64,000 nucleotides of DNA from Paenibacillus marchantiae. GTDB lineage: Bacteria > Bacillota > Bacilli > Paenibacillales > Paenibacillaceae. Under the pieces are notes generated by a model. It had not been told where the DNA came from, did not search any database, and worked only from the letters and a program-made list of their open reading frames with translations. Below are positions 61,004 through 64,000 of this stretch, in pieces (within the stretch, counting starts at the first letter, position 1; every line of letters begins with the position of its first letter). The stretch covers positions 3,658,001 to 3,722,000 of the forward strand of contig NZ_CP118270.1 in assembly GCF_028771845.1 (NCBI RefSeq), given 5' to 3'. The position numbers and the translations under genes were made by a program.

Positions 61004-64000
61004 GTGAATGTGTTATATCAGCGTTCTCCAAGAATGACACCGGTTCTCAAGGAAGAAAGGCTGGAAATTCTGAGGCCTCCGGCAGAACCAAACAAACCTA
61101 CGTTTTCAATGATTTCTATTATTGTACCGATCATGATGACGATGGTCAGCATCGGTTTCTACGTATATATCAATATGAGCGGCAAAATGAACAATCCCAA
61201 TTATATGATGTTTCAGATGATGACGGTTATGATGATGCTTACGTCATACACGATTCCGTTTTTTGTGTATCTGAGCAACAAGAAGACCTATCGCAAAAAG
61301 CTGGAAGAGCGTACTACTATGTATCGAGCACAACTGGAGAAGCATCGTGAAGAGCTGAAGGAAGCTCAAGCGGAGCAAGTGAAGAGTCTGTACGAAATTC
61401 ATGGTGATCCGAATGTATGTCTTCAGTTGGTGAAGAATCGCAACAGTTCGTTATGGGAACGTTCTCCTGAAGATGATGATTTCCTGCAGGTACGAATTGG
61501 CACAGGCGAGATTCCGTTTCGGATCAAACTTCAGGTTCCTCGTGTGGACGGTTACGAAAAGGATGAGTTAATTGAAGCGGCTCATGAATTGGCAGCTGAA
61601 TTCGAGACGGTGCCCGAAGCATCGATTACACTGCCTTTATTTCAATCGAAAGTGATGGGTCTGGTCGGCAATCGTGAGGAAGTTCTTTCTTCACTTCGAG
61701 TGATTATCTCACAACTGACCGTTCGTCATTCACCGGATGAATTGAAGATTGCTGCCTTTTATGAAGAAAAGGAATCGAAGGAATGGGATTGGCTACGCTG
61801 GCTGCCCCACATTTGGGATGAAGATCAAGGACAACGCTATATGGCCGACAGGCACAGCGGTGCGCATCAATTGGCGGACAGCTTGTTTTCCGTGTTGAAC
61901 CGTAGGCGCAATAATAAGGAAGATCGCTACAAGAAAACCGTGCAAACTCCATGTTATGTGGTGGTTCTCTCGGATACTCAATTAATAGAAGAAGAGCCGC
62001 TGCTTCCTCTGCTGCTGGAATCAGCTCAGGAGATCGATGTATGTACCATCATATTGGCAAACCGTAAGGAATCGCTACCCATGCATTGTCAGTTAATTAT
62101 GGAGGCTTCCAAAGGCAAAGGGCTTTATATCAAAAAAACCGAGGATGCCGACGTGATCAGGCAAGCGTACACACCAGATGTGATCTCCAGAGAGTCCGCA
62201 GAGGCGCTCTCGCGTTATATGTCACCGATCCGTCTGAAACGATCATCCGCTTCGGATATACCACAGGTGCTTCCGTTGTTCGACATGTTAAGTACATCAC
62301 GAGTAGAGGATCTGGACGTGGTCGCACGCTGGAGCCAAACACGATACCCGGACACACTTCCCGTACCTATGGGCGTGCGAGCTGGGGGTAAGAAAATTGC
62401 GATTAACTTACATGATAAAATTGAACGTCAGGGCCATGGCCCGCATGGCCTGATCGCAGGGACAACGGGTTCAGGCAAAAGTGAAGTTATCCAGTCGATT
62501 GTGGCCTCTTTGGCTGCCGAGTTCCATCCGCATGATCTGGCTTTTATGTTAATTGACTATAAGGGCGGCGGGATGTCGAATACATTTGTGGGCTTGCCTC
62601 ACGTCGTCGGCACGATCACCAATCTGGATGGGAATTTGATTGAACGAGCCAATATCTCACTGCGGGCCGAACTGGTCAGAAGGCAAAAAATATTAAATGA
62701 TGCAGGAAATCTCCAGCACATTGATGAGTACTACAAAATTCTGCGTTCCAGACATGAACAGCCTCTGCCGCACTTAGTTATCATCATTGACGAGTTTGCG
62801 CAATTGAAGCGGGATCAGCCGGAGTTCATGGATGAATTAATCAGCATAGCGGCCATCGGCCGGACACTAGGTGTACATCTTATACTGGCAACTCAGAAGC
62901 CTGCAGGTGTGGTCGATGATAAAATCTGGAGCAATTCGCGTTTCCGTATCTGTCTTCGCGTTCAAAGCGAAGGGGATAGTCGGGATATGATCAAAATTCC
63001 GAATGCGGCCTGGATCACCAAGCCGGGTCGTGGATACTTCCAGGTAGGCAGTGATGAAGTGTTTGAGGAAATGCAATTCGCCTGGAGCGGTGCGCCATAT
63101 AATCAGCAGGAAGATACAACGACGGTACTGCCTGTTATGGAAGTTCGTTTGAATGGGAAACGTGAGCCACTATTGACTGGAGAGCGCAGAGCTGTGCTCA
63201 AAGGGGAGGATGTGCCCAAGCAGCTTCAGGTATTCATTGATTATGTGGCGGAAGCGGCAGCAGAGGCGGGGATCACCCGATTACCGGGACCCTGGTTGCC
63301 ACCCTTGCCTGAGACCCTGGAATGGGAAAGTCTCAACGACTGGCAGGAAGAAGAGAATCGTGAGGCATTGCTTGACGGGGGTGCCAGTGGCCTGAAACCT
63401 GTAGTTGGTCTGCTGGATGATTTGCCTAATCAACGACAGCAGCCGCTCGCACTTCCGGTGGATCAGGGACATCTGGTTGTATACGGTATGCCTGGTCTGG
63501 GGAAAACGACGTTTGTGCAAACCTTGCTTATGTCACTGGCCCGTTCTAAGCGGACTGAACCTTGGCATGGCTATATTATTGATATGGGCCGGATGATGAA
63601 GGATTTCGCTAGTTTGCCTCAGATCGGTGGGGTAATGATGTCTGAAGAGGAAGATCGAATCAAGCGGTTATTCCGGTACATCCTGAAACTGTCGGCACAA
63701 CGCAAGGACATGATCTCGGAAGCCGGGGTTAAGACAATATCAGCCTACCGTCGCACAGCCCATGCAGCTGTGCCGCAAATTGTAGTTGTTATTGATGGTT
63801 ATCTTTCTTTCCGAAATGCGTATCCCGAGGAGAATGAACTTCTGGAAACGATCCTTCGTGAAGGCGGCAGTCTGGGAATCACATTTATCCTCACGGCCAA
63901 CCGTGTTACGGATGTATTTGAGAAATTCAGAAGCAATATTCCCAATGCGGTTTCGTTTGAATTATCTGATCCAAGCGACTATTATTACGCAGTGGGTCGG
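61004..64000 (+). CDS. essC: Type VII secretion ATPase EssC, N-terminal 999 residues (cut by window end)
   Basis: This FtsK/SpoIIIE-type ATPase drives export of WXG100 proteins. The visible part has a short cytosolic N-terminus, two membrane helices (about 35-57 and 69-91) and a coiled segment (about 95-130). The first motor domain has Walker A GTTGSGKS at 486-493 and Walker B LVIIIDEF. A second domain has GMPGLGKT at 828-835, and the coding frame is open to the end. The FHA domains that precede the helices in S. aureus EssC are absent. GTG 61004 follows AAGGAGG. Confidence 0.92.
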   Translation, partial: MNVLYQRSPRMTPVLKEERLEILRPPAEPNKPTFSMISIIVPIMMTMVSIGFYVYINMSGKMNNPNYMMFQMMTVMMMLTSYTIPFFVYLSNKKTYRKKLEERTTMYRAQLEKHREELKEAQAEQVKSLYEIHGDPNVCLQLVKNRNSSLWERSPEDDDFLQVRIGTGEIPFRIKLQVPRVDGYEKDELIEAAHELAAEFETVPEASITLPLFQSKVMGLVGNREEVLSSLRVIISQLTVRHSPDELKIAAFYEEKESKEWDWLRWLPHIWDEDQGQRYMADRHSGAHQLADSLFSVLNRRRNNKEDRYKKTVQTPCYVVVLSDTQLIEEEPLLPLLLESAQEIDVCTIILANRKESLPMHCQLIMEASKGKGLYIKKTEDADVIRQAYTPDVISRESAEALSRYMSPIRLKRSSASDIPQVLPLFDMLSTSRVEDLDVVARWSQTRYPDTLPVPMGVRAGGKKIAINLHDKIERQGHGPHGLIAGTTGSGKSEVIQSIVASLAAEFHPHDLAFMLIDYKGGGMSNTFVGLPHVVGTITNLDGNLIERANISLRAELVRRQKILNDAGNLQHIDEYYKILRSRHEQPLPHLVIIIDEFAQLKRDQPEFMDELISIAAIGRTLGVHLILATQKPAGVVDDKIWSNSRFRICLRVQSEGDSRDMIKIPNAAWITKPGRGYFQVGSDEVFEEMQFAWSGAPYNQQEDTTTVLPVMEVRLNGKREPLLTGERRAVLKGEDVPKQLQVFIDYVAEAAAEAGITRLPGPWLPPLPETLEWESLNDWQEEENREALLDGGASGLKPVVGLLDDLPNQRQQPLALPVDQGHLVVYGMPGLGKTTFVQTLLMSLARSKRTEPWHGYIIDMGRMMKDFASLPQIGGVMMSEEEDRIKRLFRYILKLSAQRKDMISEAGVKTISAYRRTAHAAVPQIVVVIDGYLSFRNAYPEENELLETILREGGSLGITFILTANRVTDVFEKFRSNIPNAVSFELSDPSDYYYAVGR

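Noticed and set aside
1..64000. CRISPR arrays, tRNA/rRNA genes, insertion sequences, prophage
   Set aside because: No regularly spaced repeats, tRNA-like cloverleafs, transposase or phage structural genes were seen on either strand.

Overview
The window reads as chromosomal DNA of an endospore-forming Firmicute, most likely Paenibacillus. It carries dipicolinate synthase (dpaAB), spoIIIE, sleB, spoVS and the Bacillus-type core order dpaAB-(asd)-dapG-dapA-rnjB-tepA-ylzJ-spoIIIE-ymfF/H/I/J/K-rodZ-pgsA-cinA-recA-rny-ymdB-spoVS-miaB-ricA. TTG and GTG starts behind strong AGGAGG-type ribosome binding sites are common. The genus is an inference from gene order; no rRNA or tRNA gene is present to confirm it.

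Region 1 (1-31 kb, almost all plus strand) is this conserved block. It opens with the last codons of dUTPase and a sigma-K-type promoter before dpaAB. Where Bacillus has asd there is only a decayed asd remnant, followed by intact dapG and dapA. Next come an RNase J2-type nuclease with an intact metal site, TepA/YlzJ, SpoIIIE, SleB (behind a sigma-G-type promoter), the YmfF/YmfH M16 pair, YmfI, DUF3243, DUF3388, RodZ, YajQ, PgsA, CinA, RecA (with an SOS box), RecX, RNase Y, YmdB, SpoVS (with a sigma-H-type promoter), an M19 dipeptidase, a PduL-type phosphotransacylase, MiaB and RicA. These serve sporulation, lysine/DAP/dipicolinate synthesis, RNA turnover, DNA repair and tRNA modification.

Region 2 (31-46 kb) is mixed housekeeping. 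It has a thioesterase, an NAD salvage group (Nudix with a winged-helix tail, nicotinamidase, nicotinate phosphoribosyltransferase), a membrane protein, an AcuI-type reductase, a lipoprotein and MoaB. A COG0523 GTPase with an exceptional His-rich loop sits beside a Cys-rich copper-storage-like protein. A complete T-box leader precedes argS, followed by a small ABC exporter, a helical protein with a HEPN-like motif and a YdcF-family protein.

Region 3 (45-51.2 kb, minus strand) has an autoregulated-looking tetR operon (tetR, a DUF4097-like gene and a small membrane protein) and a heterodimeric ABC multidrug exporter of BmrC/BmrD type. The exporter has its own promoter, a short leader ORF and a terminator just ahead of its first gene, which looks like an attenuator.

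Region 4 (51.3-64 kb) has a HesB-like protein, a Nudix hydrolase, a DUF441 protein, a YpdA-type bacillithiol disulfide reductase, an ArsR/DUF2087 regulator with a palindromic operator, a possible peptide-encoding mini-gene, an RsgA GTPase, an L,D-transpeptidase, a GNAT acetyltransferase and an aldehyde dehydrogenase. It ends at the start of a type VII secretion locus (EsaB-like protein, then an EssC-type ATPase cut by the window end). No CRISPR array, insertion sequence, prophage, tRNA or rRNA was seen. The most unusual items are the decayed asd, the exporter attenuator, the mini-gene at 55.3 kb, the intergenic inverted repeat at 30.0 kb and the FHA-less EssC.
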